A stretch of 64,000 nt of DNA from Artocarpus heterophyllus (GCA_025403435.1 CM046345.1:13211930-13275929); one strand, 5' to 3'. Counted from the stretch's first letter, positions 34,574 through 46,683 are shown. Made by a program: numbers and translations. The notes: generated by a model from the letters alone, not told the origin.

Positions 34574-35395
34574 ATGCTGAATGGGACTAACTTCAAGGAC
34601 TGGAAAGAGAATTTGTTGATCGTTCTCGGTTGCCTTGATCTGGACTTAGCCATAAGGGTTGAACGTCCCACTATTATGGATTCTAGTTCCGCTGAGGATA
34701 AAAAGGAACTTGAAAGATGGGATCGTTCTAACAGAATGAGTCTGATGATCATTAAGAGAGGCATTCCAGAAGTCTTCAAGGGCACTGTGCCTGATGAGGT
34801 CACCACTGCCAAGGGTTTCCTTGAGGCCATTGAGAAATGCTTTGCAAAGAATGATAAGGCTGAAACAAGCACGCTTTTGGTGAGCCTGATTTCAATGAGG
34901 TACAAAGCAAAAGGAAACATAAGGGAGTACATTATGGAAATGTCTCATCTGGCTTCAAGATTAAAGACACTAGATTTGGAAATTTCTGAGGATCTTCTAG
35001 TGCATCTTGTCTTGATTTCTCTTCCTGCACAATTCAGCCAATTCAAGATCAGTTACAACAGCCAGAAAGAGAAATGGACTCTTAATGAGTAAATTTCTTA
35101 TTGCGTGCAAGAGGAAGAAAGACTGAAGCAAGAGAAGACTGAAAGTGCTCACTTAGCTAGCACCTCTAAGGACAAGAAGAAAAGAAAGAAAAGTAATGAA
35201 GCTGCTAAAGGTCCAGCATAAAAGAAACAAGATAAAGATAAAAATGATGGTAATGTTGCTTGTTTCTTTTGTGGTAAACCTGGACACATGAAGAAGGTTT
35301 GCACCAAGTATCATGCTTGGCATGCAAAGAAAGGTATGCTTCTCAATTTAGTTTGTTCTGAGGTTAATTTAATTTCAGTGTCAAGACACACTTGG
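34574..35395 (+). pseudogene. Copia gag
   Basis: From the ATG at 34574 the product opens MLNGTNFKDWKENLLIVLG, the copia gag pattern (UBN2 family), and runs 172 codons to a TAA at 35090. The same frame continues past it through a second TAA at 35219 and into the zinc knuckle CFFCGKPGHMKKVC at about 35255-35300. Gag would form the virus-like particle and bind element RNA. Only nonsense codons interrupt it. Confidence 0.88.
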
Positions 35396-35457
35396 TGGAT
35401 TGATTCAGGTGCCACTACTCATATAAGTGTGTCTATGCAGGGTTGCCTGAGCTACTG
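35388..35457 (+). pseudogene. Copia aspartic protease active-site region
   Basis: WWIDSGATTHIS carries the intact D-S-G-A active site of retroviral-type aspartic proteases. A TGA at about 35455 stops the frame soon after; reading resumes in the same frame at 35489. Confidence 0.8.
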
Positions 35458-35488
35458 AAAGCCAATTGATGCTGAAAGATTCATCTAT

Positions 35489-36863
35489 GTGGGAGATGGC
35501 AAATCGGTAGAAGTGGAAGCAATAGGGCATTTTAGGTTATTAAGTTCTTGTTATTATTTAGATTTAAAAGACACCTTTGTTATACCGTCGTTTAGGCAGA
35601 ATTTAACTTCTATTTCTGCTTTGGACAAATCTGGATACTATTGTTCATTTGGAAATAGTCAGTTTAGTCTTTCTTTAAATTCAAATGTTGTTGGTACTGG
35701 TCCTTTATGATTTCAAGATAACCTATATTTGCTTGATACAGTTGCTTCTTATAATGAAACCTTGCATGTTAGTTCTGATGGCATAAAACGTAAATTAACC
35801 GATGAGAATTTCGTTGTATTATGGCATAAGCGATTAAGACATATTTCAAGAAAAAAGATGGAAAGACTTGTGTCAGATGGAATTCTTAATTCCCTCAATT
35901 TTACAAATTTTGAAACCTGTGTTAATTGTATTAAAGGAAAACAGACAAACAAAAGGGGATTGGGTGCCAATAGAGCTACAGATGTCTTAGAATTGATACA
36001 TACGGCATTTGTGGACCATTTCCTGTGGCTTCATGGAATGGTCAACAATATTTTGTATCGTTCATAGACGATTACTCCCGGTATGGCTACCTATATCTCA
36101 TACATGAGAAGTCATAGACTTTGGACATGTTCAAGTCATATAAGGCTGAGGTTGAGCTTCAACTCAGTAAAAGAATTCAGGGCGTTAGATCTGACCGTGG
36201 TGGTGAGTACTATGGCAAATATGACGAATCAGGTGAACAACGTCTAGGACCTTTTGCTAAATTCCTAGAGGAATGCGGGATAGTCCCTCAATATACCATG
36301 CCAGGTTCACCTAGCATGAATGGTGTAGCTGAGAGACGAAACCGGACAATTAAGAACATGGTGAAGAGCATGATTTGTCATTCCACCTTACCTGAATCCC
36401 TCTGGGGTGAAGCACTCAAGACTACAGCTTACATTCTTAACAGAGTACCAACAAAGCAGCAGCTAAAACACCTTATGAGCTTTGGACTAGCAAAAGGTCT
36501 AGTCTAAAGCATTTACATACTTGGGGTTGTCCAGTAGAAGCAAGACCTTATAGGCCCATTGAAAAGAAATTAGACTCCAAGACAGTGAGCTGCTATTTCA
36601 TTGGATACTCTGAACGGTCAAGAGGTTACAAATTTTATGATCCCACTACTATGGCTATTTTTGAGACGGGAATTGCAACATTCTTTGAGGATGTTGAGTT
36701 TGGGGGGAGAAACAAGGTTAGAGACTTTGTCTTTGAGGATGAATTTGATCATGTTCCTTTTGTACAAGAGGGATTGGTTTCTATTCCTACAATTGCTTTT
36801 GATAATGTTCAGGCTTCTATCCCTGACATTGATCAAATTGCATATCAAGAACAACTAGACTAG
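35489..36863 (+). pseudogene. Copia integrase
   Basis: The pre-integrase segment has LWHKRLRHISRKKMERL and then CVNCIKGKQ, the HHCC zinc site. A frameshift near 36000 removes the first catalytic aspartate from the reading frame; FIDDYSRYGYLYL with the second lies in another frame up to a TAG at 36118. The ORF at 36121-36507 reads [11 protein letters not shown] and [17 protein letters not shown], carrying the glutamate side of the core. A further frameshift near 36480 precedes CYFIGYSERSRGYKFYDP (36585-36863). The enzyme would join element cDNA to the chromosome; this copy cannot. Confidence 0.88.
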
Positions 36864-36922
36864 TCATTCAACCCCTTCAGGTACAAACTCAACAACCTCA
36901 AGAACCAGAACCTCAGGAACTT

Positions 36923-37507
36923 GTGTCATTAAGGAGATCCACTAGAGAGAGGAGAAGTGCTATTTCGGATGATTACATAGTATTTCTCCAAGAACATGAG
37001 GAAAGTGTTGGATTGATGGATGATGATCCGATCAATGTCCGTCAAGCCATGCATAGTTCTAACTCTCAAAAGTGGATGGATGCCATGAAGGATGAGATAA
37101 AGTCTATGAAGGACAATGACGTTTGGGATCTCATTCCATTGCCTGAAGGTGCAAAGCCCATTGGTTGTAAATGGATATTTAAAACCAAGAGGGATTCGAA
37201 GGGTGATGTAGAGCGATATAAAGCTCGTCTTGTTGCTAAGGGCTTTACTCAAAAGGAAGGCATTGATTATAAAGAGACTTTCTCTCCGGTTTCAACGAAA
37301 GACTCTTTTAGGACAATTATGGCACTAGTAGCGCATTTTGATCTTAAGCTACATCAGATGGATGTTAAGATGATGTTTCTAAATGGTGACATTGATGAAA
37401 CGATTTATATGGTGCAGCCAGAAAACTTTGAGTCTGGAGACCCAAAGAAGATGGTTTGCAAATTAAAGAAATCCATCTATGGGCTTAAGCAAGCTTCTCG
37501 TCAATAG
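36923..37507 (+). pseudogene. Copia reverse transcriptase, N-terminal half
   Basis: 194 codons containing GCKWIFKTKRDSKGDVERYK and QMDVKMMFLNGDIDETIYM, standard copia reverse transcriptase motifs, then KKSIYGLKQASRQ. In the last, the catalytic-palm pattern normally reads Q-M-D-V-K-T-A-F-L-N-G, so T-A has become M-M here. A TAG at 37505 and a TAA soon after break the frame. Confidence 0.88.
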
Positions 37508-37525
37508 TATTATAAATTTCATTAA

Positions 37526-38647
37526 GTGATAGTCTCATTCGGTTTCGAGATGAACACTGTAGATGACTGTATATACCATAAGTTCAGTGGGAGTAAGTGT
37601 ATTCTCCTGGTATTGTATGTTGACGATATACTGCTTGCCACCAATGATATAGGCTTATTGCACGAAACCAAGAGATTTCTATCAAAGAAATTTGAAATGA
37701 AAGATCTTGGTGACGCCTCTTTTGTGTTAGGAATTAAAATACACCGAGATCGCTCTCGGGGTATACTTGGGTTATCACAAAAGAGCTATATCGAAAAGGT
37801 GCTTAAAAGATTTGGCATGCAGGATTGTAAACCAGGAGATACCCCTGTGGCTAAAGGAGATGAATTCAGTTTAAGTCAGTGTCCTAAGAACGACCTTGAG
37901 GTTAAGGAAAGGGAAAAGATCCCATATGCATCAGCTGTTGGGAGTCTAATGTATGCTCAAGTTTGTACTCGTCCAAATATAGCATACATTATTGGATTGT
38001 TAGGCAGATATTTGAGTAACCCTGGAATGGATCATTGGAAAGCAGCCGAACGAGTTATGCGATATTTACAGAGAATAAAAGATCACATGCTTACACATAG
38101 AAGGTCAAACCAACTCGAGATCATTGGTTATTCAGATTCAGATTTTACTGGATGTCAAGATAGTCATCGATCCACTTCGGGCTATATTTTTTTGCTTGCT
38201 GGAGGAGCTATTTCTTGGAGGAGTGCTAAGCAGTCACTCATAGCTTCTTCCACTATGGAGGCAGAATTTATAGCATGTTATGAGGCATCCAATCATGGAA
38301 TATGGCTGTAAAACTTTGTCACTGGGCTACGTATTGTGAAAAGTATAGAAAGACCACTTAAGTTGTTTTGTGACAATAAATCTATAGTCTTATATTCTAA
38401 CAACAACAGGAGCTCTTCAAAGTCAAAGCATATAGAGATTAAGTTTCTTGTTGTTAAAGAAAGAGTTCAGAGTGGTCAGGTGTCTATAGAGCATATTGGT
38501 ACAAACTCCATGATAGCGGATCCGTTACAAAAGGGCTTCCACCCAAGGTCTTTCATGAGCACACTACTCACATGGGTGTTTAGTTATTTGATGATATGCA
38601 GTTTTAGTGGGAGTTTGTATTTGAATGCTAATTTTCTTTATATATAG
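37526..38647 (+). pseudogene. Copia reverse transcriptase C-terminal half and RNase H
   Basis: In the same frame as the preceding ORF. It holds the YVDD catalytic box (LLVLYVDDILLA, about residue 30), the LGIKI box, the connection PYASAVGSLMYAQVCTRPNI, and RNase H residues in GYSDSDFTGC, STMEAEFIAC and, after a TAA at 38309, LFCDNKSIVLYSNN. The end (38336-38647) keeps the KHIEIKF segment. All key acidic residues are visible; damage is a few stop codons. Confidence 0.9.
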
Positions 38648-39003
38648 ACATTGTGTGTTTGTATATGTTTTCTGCAGAAATAAAGAATACAGTTTATTTA
38701 CACTCTGATTTTGGTACGGTTTTGATCTCATTAAGGTATAAGGTAGGACTAGTTGGAAATACACATGTTTAGATCACTTTGCATGTAATTTCTATGCTAC
38801 ACATCCATACTTGATCTATGTCATTTTGGTATATCGATATGTGTGATCATAGATGGGTCTAGTCACGTTATATTTGTGACAAAGACCGTTTTGGTCCTAT
38901 GTTGGTATGATCAATGGATGAGATTGTTCAGGAATACCCTTATTTGTGATAGCAAAAGTTGAGCTCATTAAGGTAAATACATTTTTGCAAAGATACATAT
39001 GTG

Positions 39004-39018
39004 GCCCAAGTGGGAGAT
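39004..39018 (+). promoter_or_regulatory. Polypurine tract
   Basis: GCCCAAGTGGGAGAT lies directly before the 3' LTR start at 39019. Confidence 0.8.
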
Positions 39019-39482
39019 TGTTGGAAATTAATTTTTCATGTAGGCCTATATATGTATTTAAATGTGTTGTTTAATGCTATCTTAAGATAAAGCCTAAATT
39101 AAAGTGATATAATTAAGATAAAGTTGAAAGGCTTTTGGGTATTAATATAAGTATGGGTCATTATTATTAATAATATATATGCAGATACCAATTTGTAATT
39201 TCCAGATTTTATGATGGGCAAAACTGAAAATACATTAAAATAACCAAAGCTATTTATTCTAGTTATAGTCCCTAATCCAAACGTACGTTTATTTTCTTCT
39301 TGTTTTCGCTGAAATCCCATCTTCAAGAAAATCACAAGGAGTACATATTGGATTAGAAGGCAATAACCCACAACAATCCAAGATCATGAATCAAGGTACG
39401 CTTCCGCAATTTGGAATTATTTCTCTCAATGATTTAACATGAATGATCTTGGCAGAATTCTAGTTTGTTTTGGTTGCTAACA
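39019..39482 (+). repeat. 3' LTR of the plus-strand copia element
   Basis: 464 bp from TGTTGG to GCTAACA; aligned with 32627-33091 end to end with scattered substitutions. The terminal hexamer is CTAACA against CCAACA in the 5' LTR. Confidence 0.9.
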
Positions 39483-40335
39483 GGACATGCATCGATCTGC
39501 CCTGGCGGGTTGGAGGTGCATCGGCCAGTCTGGGCGGCACCGGTTGGAAGCGGCGTTCACAAGCGGCGGGCTGCGTCTCTTTGTCGGCGGGCGGCATTTC
39601 ACCGAGTTCTCAATGTTTTGGTTGTATTGTGTTGTTTGTTTGTGCTTGTGTTTGTGAAATAAGTCGGGCTAAGAGTTGTTTGTTCATTCTGTTTTTCAGC
39701 TGTGTTGTTGTATTAATGGAGGTGGTTTTTCCACCTCTAGAGTGTCTGTATTATCTGTCCGAATTAGTTCATAACAGAGTTTTTGGTCCTCTAAAGCTTC
39801 CACTAAGTGAAGTGAATATTGGCCATGGTGCTACTGAGTGTTCTTTCACGATGGATCTAATCCGTCACCTGTAGGAAGGTTTGTTGGTGGTCTTAGTACC
39901 ACAGTTTTCTGGCCTTCGATCCTTTGAGAGACTCTATTGATCGTAAGACTATCAAAAGAGCTTAAGATATGCTCATCTTTTGTGTGCCGAAGCAATTCCC
40001 CACTACTAGGCCTTAGGCATGCCTTCACCTCTTTAAACGCTATCAGGATTCATCGATGGATTCAATCAAATTAAGAGGTTTTCTCCCTTGTAATGCTGGT
40101 CTTTCATTAGTTGCGTCAATTTGTATTACTCTTTGTACTGTCAGGATGCACATACCATAGACGAACGCTTTGATCTCTCTTCTCCTCACCGTTGTGACGA
40201 GGTTGGTGATGATGTTGCAAGATCATCTTCCCAAGAAGCTTTTGTGGCTAGTTTGGCAAGTAACACTAGAGCCTTAGTGAATACATTTTTCATCAAAGTT
40301 TATCTAATATTTATCTTTCTTTTTTTTGAAGTGAA
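39483..40335. other. GC-rich then T-rich sequence, right half of the copia target
   Basis: The first 120 bp are GC-rich like 31140-31550, so they are probably the other half of the sequence split by the copia insertion. A short hairpin GGTGGTTTTTCCACC occurs at about 39721. The ORF at 39470-39874 starts inside the LTR and is not credible. Possibly a relative of the poly(A)-tailed insertion at 9707; inference. Confidence 0.4.
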
Positions 40336-40344
40336 ACTGGGGAC

Positions 40345-40930
40345 TTTTTATTAAGCTATATCCGTCAAAACATAACGAGAAACAAACGGTTAGAAATCAA
40401 AGCAATAAGCAACAAGAAATAGAGAGAAAATTACACACAAGATTTACGTAGAAAAACCCTAATAAAGGGTGAAAAAACCACGGGTAGAGGAGAAGTAATC
40501 TACTAATCACAAAACAGAAATTACAACGGTGTTTAAAGCGCTCAAATACAAAAATTCACTCACTTAATCACTCACAAACTCACAAAACTAAGTTCTTTGT
40601 ATCACTCTCAACACTATGATCTCTATGATATTTTATGACTCCTTTTGTGACTCTCTAATGTAACTCTCAATAAATTATAGAGAATATGACATATTTATAT
40701 ATATGGGGACTCAAACCCTAGCCCAAAAAAACCCAAAAAGTTTAAAAACACGAAATATACAATCAGGCGGTATCGGAGTGCCGTGGAGCTACTTTCAAGC
40801 GACGCGACGCTGGTTTTCCCGAATTGAAGGGCCGCGACGCTACTTTCAAGCACTGTAGCCCCAGATTGTAGCGCCGTAATGCTGTTTTTAAGTGCCGCGG
40901 TGCTGTGTTTCTAACTTTGCCTTTGAATAG
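40345..40930 (-). mobile_element. LTR-like relic
   Basis: On the minus strand, 5'-to-3', GC-rich repeats around GCCGCGACGCT (40770-40900) lead to a TATATATAAATATGTC stretch and then CCGTGGTTTTTTCACCCTTT with TAGGGTTTTTCTACGTAAAT, a phrase pattern common near the R/U5 end of plant LTRs. No partner LTR or internal domain is seen, so this could be a solo or truncated LTR. Boundaries are approximate. Confidence 0.4.
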
Positions 40931-41119
40931 GTTTTGGGTTACACAATAACACAAACAAAGGGGAAGCAAAGACCCTTTCCCTATCTAAAGAAGAAGAAAA
41001 ATTAAAGCCAGCTAGAGCTGGGCCACCATATTCCCTTTATGGGACATATAACGGCATAAAACACCTCCAACCTGGGCAAGCAAACAGTTGATATCACTAA
41101 TAATAGGATCATCAACAGA

Positions 41120-41509
41120 TTAAGAGGGCGGCAAATTCACCGTCCTGCGCTTATTAATTGCATCCGTCTCCGATACATAAATCCTCAAACCAAGATGCAA
41201 ACAGAGATCAAGGCCCTCCTGAAGAGCTAAACATTCTACAATGTGGAGAGAAAGACACCCATCTATCTTCTTAGCCAAAGAGGCAACTACCGCAGCCTCA
41301 GCATTTCTTACCACTGCCCCTAAACCTGCCCAAGACACACCATGTTTTACAGCCCCATCAACATTTAATTTGAGTTGATTAGAGGGAGGAGGGGACCAAC
41401 GAGACTGATTAGTAGACGCCAATGTCGAAGGCTGCTTCTCAATCTGTTGGCACATCACATATTCACCATGGGCACTACCTGCGCTTTCCAAGATCTCTTT
41501 GGTCCGCAA
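41120..41509 (-). pseudogene. LINE ORF2: RNase H domain
   Basis: Contains KLNVDGAVKHGVSWAGLGAV and VECLALQEGLDLCL with a later acidic TDA, the D-E-D set of the RVT_3 RNase H family. The domain would degrade RNA in RNA/DNA hybrids during reverse transcription. The end of the ORF (RRTVNLPPS) looks truncated before the final catalytic residue. Confidence 0.82.
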
Positions 41510-42117
41510 GACACGTTCCTATGCACAAGATTATTCCTATTACACCATATCTTCCACATGATGAAACTGAACACGCCCAGTTCCTCCTTGTTACAAATCC
41601 TTCCTACCTGCAAACATAAATCTCCAGAAGTCATAGCCCTCAGCATTTTCAAACGATGCGAAAGTGAGCTAATATCCCAAATAGCCCGTTCAAAATCACA
41701 AGCCCACAAAGCATGAAAAGCTGATTCATGTTCTATCTTGCAATTCGGGCACTAAGAAAGACAATTGATACCCCTCCTATGTAAATTACCGAATGTAGGA
41801 ATAACTTCTCCAAACATAAGAACCATTACTACAAATATGTACCCAAAATTGAATCATAAGGGAAGTGTTTGGCTTTCACCACCCTCGCCATCAAGGAATC
41901 CAGAACAGTCAAATTACGCCAAGCTTTCTATGCTAACAAAGCCCGATTAAAAGCTTCCAAATCACAGAATCCCATCCCTCCCAAGTGCGGAGGAGGCCAT
42001 AATTTCTTCCAGTTCATCCAATGAAGCTTCCTTTCAGACTCATTACCTCCCCACCAAAACCGGACTATCAACGCTTGTAGCTTGTGGCAAAGAGTGGTCC
42101 GATATAGAAGACACTAA
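41510..42117 (-). pseudogene. LINE ORF2: post-RT and zf-RVT segment
   Basis: On the minus strand, FWWGGNESERKLHW and GGMGFCDLEAFNRALLA are visible near 42050-41930, the conserved segment after the reverse transcriptase of plant LINEs. At 41455-41709 follow the zinc-finger region and VFSFIMWKIWCNRNNLVH. Stops occur near 41820 and elsewhere. Confidence 0.78.
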
Positions 42118-42212
42118 TGTTTGGCACATTGTATTGTATTGTATTGCATTGTATTATATTATATACAAAAAATGTAATATAATACAATACAATACAATAC
42201 AATATATTAAGT
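42118..42212. mobile_element. Palindromic A/T-rich MITE inside the LINE
   Basis: Starts ATGTTTGGCACATTGTATTG and consists of inverted GTATT repeats around ACAAAAAATG. It is related to 7171-7289, but its right end has diverged or is truncated. It splits LINE ORF2 between the reverse transcriptase palm and the FWWG segment. Confidence 0.6.
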
Positions 42213-43260
42213 ATAAGTAGCTGTAGCTTGGTCGATTGCTTTAATAAGAATCTCTCTCCTCCCCATAGAAAACAATTTGCCTTTCCAACCACAAATATTC
42301 TTGAGGACTTTCTCCTTTACCGTGTTAAAAGTACTCCGTTTATTCCTCCCTACAGACATGGAAGTTCGAGATATTGGTCATGTGATAAATTACTTGAAGA
42401 CAATCCCAGTACTCGTTGCGTCTCAAATCTTCTTTCCGGCTTCACATTTGGGCTCTCGGAAATCAATGACTTATCCACACCAATAACTAGGCCAGAGACA
42501 TATTCTTACCTATGTCAAATATCCATGATAGAATTGCAGTTGAGCAGACCTGCTCTCCCAAAAAGAATGCTGTCATCTGCAAAAAAGAGGTGACTCACCC
42601 TCGGAGCATGACGAGCCACGAAAACTCCTGCTAAGGTCCAGTCCTCTTCCGCCCTTTGAACCATCGTTAAAAACCTTCCACACACAAGAGCAAAAGGTAT
42701 AATGAAATCAAACATCTCTGCCATAATCCCCGTTGGGGCCAAACAAACCCCATGGGACCACCATTAATTAGAAATGAAAATCACAATATAGTAACACGAT
42801 TCATCACCACCGAAATCCATTTTTCACCAAAGCCCAGCTTGCGCATGATAGACTCTAGGAAAATCCATTCTACACGGTCGTACGCTTTGCTCATGTCTAG
42901 TTTCAAAGCAAATAGGCCATCCCTGCCCCCAGTTTTCTGTCTAATAGAATGTAACACCTCAAAGACCCCAATAGCATTATCGGAAGTTAGCTTACCTGGT
43001 CCAAACGTGCTTTGTTCTGGCGAGAAAATCTCACTAAGAAAGGGTTTGAGACAATTAGCCAAAACCTTTGTGATTATCTTATAAACCACATTGCATAGAC
43101 TAATCGAACGATAGTCCGACACCTTCCGGGCATTCTTAATCTTCGGAATAAGCACAATATAAGTCTCATTAATCGCCTCCATAGAACATCCTTCATTTAG
43201 CACCATCAAACATACCTCAGTACACCACCTCTCATCAAAACTCTCAAGCACTTTGATCTC
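42213..43260 (-). pseudogene. LINE ORF2: reverse transcriptase
   Basis: The ORF at 42781-43251 has YIVLIPKIKNARKVSDYR and SLCNVVYKIITKVLANCLK, then FALKLDMSKAYDRVEW with the first catalytic aspartate. The ORF at 42515-42742 holds HLFFADDSILFGRA, the catalytic FADD box. A frame change separates the two. This is the non-LTR reverse transcriptase fold (RVT_1). Confidence 0.88.
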
Positions 43261-44390
43261 ATTTTCATCCTGCCATTAAGAAGCTTTCACATGAAAAGAC
43301 CGTGAATTTTTATCTCCACCTTGCCGCCACTCTACCGAGAGCTTTAACGCCAATAATACTCCTCCAACGCCAACAATCTATCCAGCTCTCTTTCCTTTTG
43401 ACGAATCGTAGGCAGAATGTGAACAATATCAACTTTATTATTCATTTCTTCAAGTTCAGTCTGAAGCCCCGCTACTTTCCGAGAAATATTTTCAAAAACC
43501 AAAGCACTCCAACCCTTCAAAGCAAACCTGCATTTTCTCAAGGCCGACATAAAAACCCAACCATCCCCACTAATAACAGATGATGCCCATGAGCTCCTAA
43601 ATACATCTTGACATTCTTCCTTGGTCAACCATAACGGCTCAAAAATAAATTTTCTTTTCTTTTTTGACCCCCGACTGCCTCTACCACTCCCCACGTCAAG
43701 ATCTAGTTTTAGAACTCTATGATCAGACCTGTGATAATCCAAATGAAGTATTTTGTGACTATCAAAATGATGTCTCCAATCATCACATCCCAAGAAACGA
43801 TCTAATCTCTCTTTAACGTTGTTCATTCCATCATGGTGATTATCCAATGTAAAAGCATTGCCTTGAAAACCCAAATCAAATAAACCCACTTCTTCCACAG
43901 CATCCTGAAAATCTCCCATGCTAGAATAGGTCTTGTCCACTAACCCCACCTTTTCCAAAAGATAAAAGATCTCATTAAAATTACCACCAACAACCCAAGG
44001 AAGAGTAAAAATACCCTTAAGTCTCTGGAGAAAGGTCCAAGACTGATGACGTTGTGAACGAACAGGATTCCCATAGAAACCCGTAAACCACCATCAAAAT
44101 CCATTTTCCAATGTCACCAGAGGATCGAATGTGGAGCCGGGAGTAACTCTTGACATCCACTGTCCAAGAGTCCTTGCATAACAAAATGAGACCCCCATTT
44201 CGACAAATGCAATCAACTGACAACCCACCAAAGAAGCCCAATCACTTTCGAATTGAACTCGTTGACAAACCTCGCTAATTTTGTCTCATTAAAAAGACCA
44301 TATTTGGGGCAGTACCACGGAAAAGCCTCCGTAATTATAGAACACATGAGGGTCCCCAAGCCCACGTGCATTCCAAACCAAGAAACTCAT
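43261..44390 (-). pseudogene. LINE ORF2: AP-type endonuclease and linker
   Basis: Starts at the ATG at 44390 with MSFLVWNARGLGDP, the usual opening of plant LINE endonucleases. It continues with CRNGGLILLCKDSWTVDV (44017-44241), then ERLDRFLGCDDWRHHFD and HLDYHRSDHRVLKLDL (43344-43958), where S-D-H carries the catalytic histidine. The enzyme would nick target DNA to prime reverse transcription. Frames change near 44250 and 43990. Confidence 0.85.
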
Positions 44391-44399
44391 GTGCCCGGC

Positions 44400-45920
44400 G
44401 GAGGCCGTTAGTTTGTTGGACGAAATAAGTCCAAGCAGGTCAAATATGATAGTTTTCCTCTTACCAATTCGGGCATCACCTTCATGAGATTCTTCAACAA
44501 CCTCCTGTGTCTCGATTTTCTTACCCGCTAGAGCAGCCTTCTTCCACTTCCGCTTCTTTCTACCCCTTCCATTTATTGTGTGTCAGAAGTTCTAGCTACA
44601 AAGTTGAAGCCTTTGGCCACGTTTAAATCCAGCACCTAGTAGAGGAAACGTCACGAGCAGAAGGCCTCATAGCAGAATTGCATGCATGCAAATTATCTTC
44701 CGCACATATGGATTTTACTTTGTTACGTGCTTCATTAAAAGTCTCATGTGAGCTCGTCAACAGTTTCCCCCAAAAGATGCCAGCTGGGACTTGATAAGAA
44801 TCACCGAATTATCGTCGACTCGAAATATTCACTCCCCGAGATTCTGTTTGCATGGGATTAATTGAATTCAAATTTGAAGTTCCCTCTTTCTCGCCCTTGT
44901 TAGAGAAGTAACGCCATGCATTAACGGGGTCAGACGTCTGCAACCGATCACTGCTCTCCTCATCACTCACCGGAAAACCCTTACTGTCCATCGGACTCTT
45001 CCCTCCAACCACCAAGCAATTCTTCTCATGCATCAATATAGTTGAGTCAGCCCGATCAACACCTCCTCCTTGATCATGCGCCGGAAACACTGAGTGCCAA
45101 CCGCCATTCCTATCCGTTCTTCCTCCCGTAGAACTCTGATTGCCACCTCTAATATGGCTCTTGAAGAACGGTCGATTAAACGACGAAGCCCGCAGCGAAT
45201 CTCCAAAATTCGTGCACACATTCTTAGACAGATTCCTGTTAGCATCTACTCCTCAACTCTTAAGAACATGCCCAAATTTGCATTTCGCCACAACCGTAGC
45301 AAAAATCGGGTAGTTTCTCGTACCAAAGATCAGCCCAAACCAATGACCACCCCTACCATTCTAATCTCGAACAACCCTCCTAAGAGGTTTGGAAATATCA
45401 ATCTTAACCCGAATACGAAAAAAACTTTCCGATACATCTCCCATTGGCATCTGTAAACACCGAAACACAGGTTCCAATGATGTTGCCAATCACTTCTCCC
45501 GTGCTAGGAGTCATACGTTCTGGAGGAAAGTTATGAACTTGGACTCTCATACATGCATAAGAGAAATCAATATAATCTGTTGGCTCCCCCTCTTCGTAGA
45601 TTTTCAGCCCCAACAAAGAATGATCAAAACTCCATGGCTCTAGATAAAGTATTTATCTCGATCTCTCGCATCACCAAAAGAGAACAGAAAAACGTCTGAG
45701 AAACGTCATTAACCTCAACCCTACGCTCAGGCTTCCAAGCTTCCTCAATCAGAGAATGAAAAATCTTCTTATCGTAGGGTTTGTTAGTTAACAACTTCCC
45801 CAAAAGACTAAACTTCATCTCCTCCCTCCCTAGAGCCACCAACTCATCAGATGCCCCCACAATCTCTTCCTCTTCAGCCGATATTGAAAGAGAATTCCAC
45901 CCGTCAACAATCTCCTCCAT
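44400..45920 (-). pseudogene. LINE ORF1
   Basis: Opens MEEIVDGWNSLSISAEEEEI at 45920; the DUF4283-type nucleic-acid-binding domain spans 45920 to about 45400 with a frameshift near 45620. A zinc-knuckle remnant (45250-45330) has lost the regular cysteine spacing, and CTNFGDSLRASS follows at about 45210. The rest is a low-complexity linker to 44809 and beyond. ORF1 proteins bind the element RNA. Confidence 0.78.
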
Positions 45921-45965
45921 AACCAGAACGCAAATTTCTTACCGCAGAGACTCACAGAGAAAATG

Positions 45966-46683
45966 GCAAAGAAAGAAAAAAAATTCTCACAGATTTTAAT
46001 GGGTCACCAATCTCTCATAGAAGGAGTCGTCCAATATTTATCAATTTTTTCCTCAGTAATACCTTGATACTAATTTTTGACTCAGTAAGAACATAAAATA
46101 TTTATTATTATTATTATTCTTATTATTATTCTTTACTTTACACTTTATGTAAGAAGAGACACTATTATTTAATAATTACTCTTTTTTCATTTTAAAAAAC
46201 ATTGCGTTAAGATTTGTGGCGATCTCAGAGTTTATTTTTACAAGGCAGACCTTTGTTTTATCTTCAAATAATGACAAATTTATATGCCGAGATTTCTCAC
46301 GAATTTCACGAAAAGATTTTTGTAATCAAAGTTTTTTACTTTTTTCTTTTATCAAAATCTTATAATTCTCCCATTACGTGCGGTCAAAAAGAGACCATAT
46401 ATATGCTTCCGTCTACATCATTTCCCTCCAATTTATTTGTGTTTTTTATTTACTCACACAACTTTTGCTCCTCTTTCAGCCACTTTCCTTCCTCTGCTCA
46501 GCGGATCTTTCTCTTTCCAACATCTTGGTCCACAAATAAAAAAGCTGCAAATCTTCAGGTATTTTTTATATATTTTCCTTCAATTTTAGATTACAAGTTT
46601 GGATTTTTTTTTTGTTTTCATTTTTTACTTTTTTTTTTTCTTTTGTCTGCTGTGTTACAAGAAAACATTATTTACTTCTATTA
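45966..46683. other. A/T-rich intergenic sequence
   Basis: Holds a TTA microsatellite at about 46098-46133. The plus ORF at 46214-46684 is phenylalanine-rich from T-runs and has no family motif. Confidence 0.5.

Larger units (their letters stand above)
32627..39482 (+). mobile_element. Ty1/copia retrotransposon, nearly complete
   Basis: Order: 5' LTR (32627-33091), primer-binding site, 1.5-kb GC-rich leader, gag, protease, integrase, reverse transcriptase, RNase H, polypurine tract, 3' LTR (39019-39482). Gag-pol is broken mostly by single nonsense codons with a few frameshifts, so inactivation is not very old. Flanking 5-mers are GGAAA (before 31551, the duplicated LTR), GAAAA (before 32627) and GGACA (after 39482), consistent with an eroded 5-bp target duplication. 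It landed inside the GC-rich sequence that resumes at 39483. Confidence 0.92.
40985..45965 (-). mobile_element. LINE (L1-type non-LTR retrotransposon), degenerate
   Basis: On the minus strand: ORF1 (from 45920) with a DUF4283-type domain and broken zinc knuckle, then ORF2 (from 44390) with AP-type endonuclease, reverse transcriptase, a zf-RVT segment and a plant-type RNase H ending at 41120. The presence of a C-terminal RNase H places it among plant L1 lineages that acquired this domain. Several stops and frameshifts and a MITE (42118-42212) inactivate it. No clear poly(A) end or target duplication is visible, so the 3' limit is uncertain. Confidence 0.88.
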
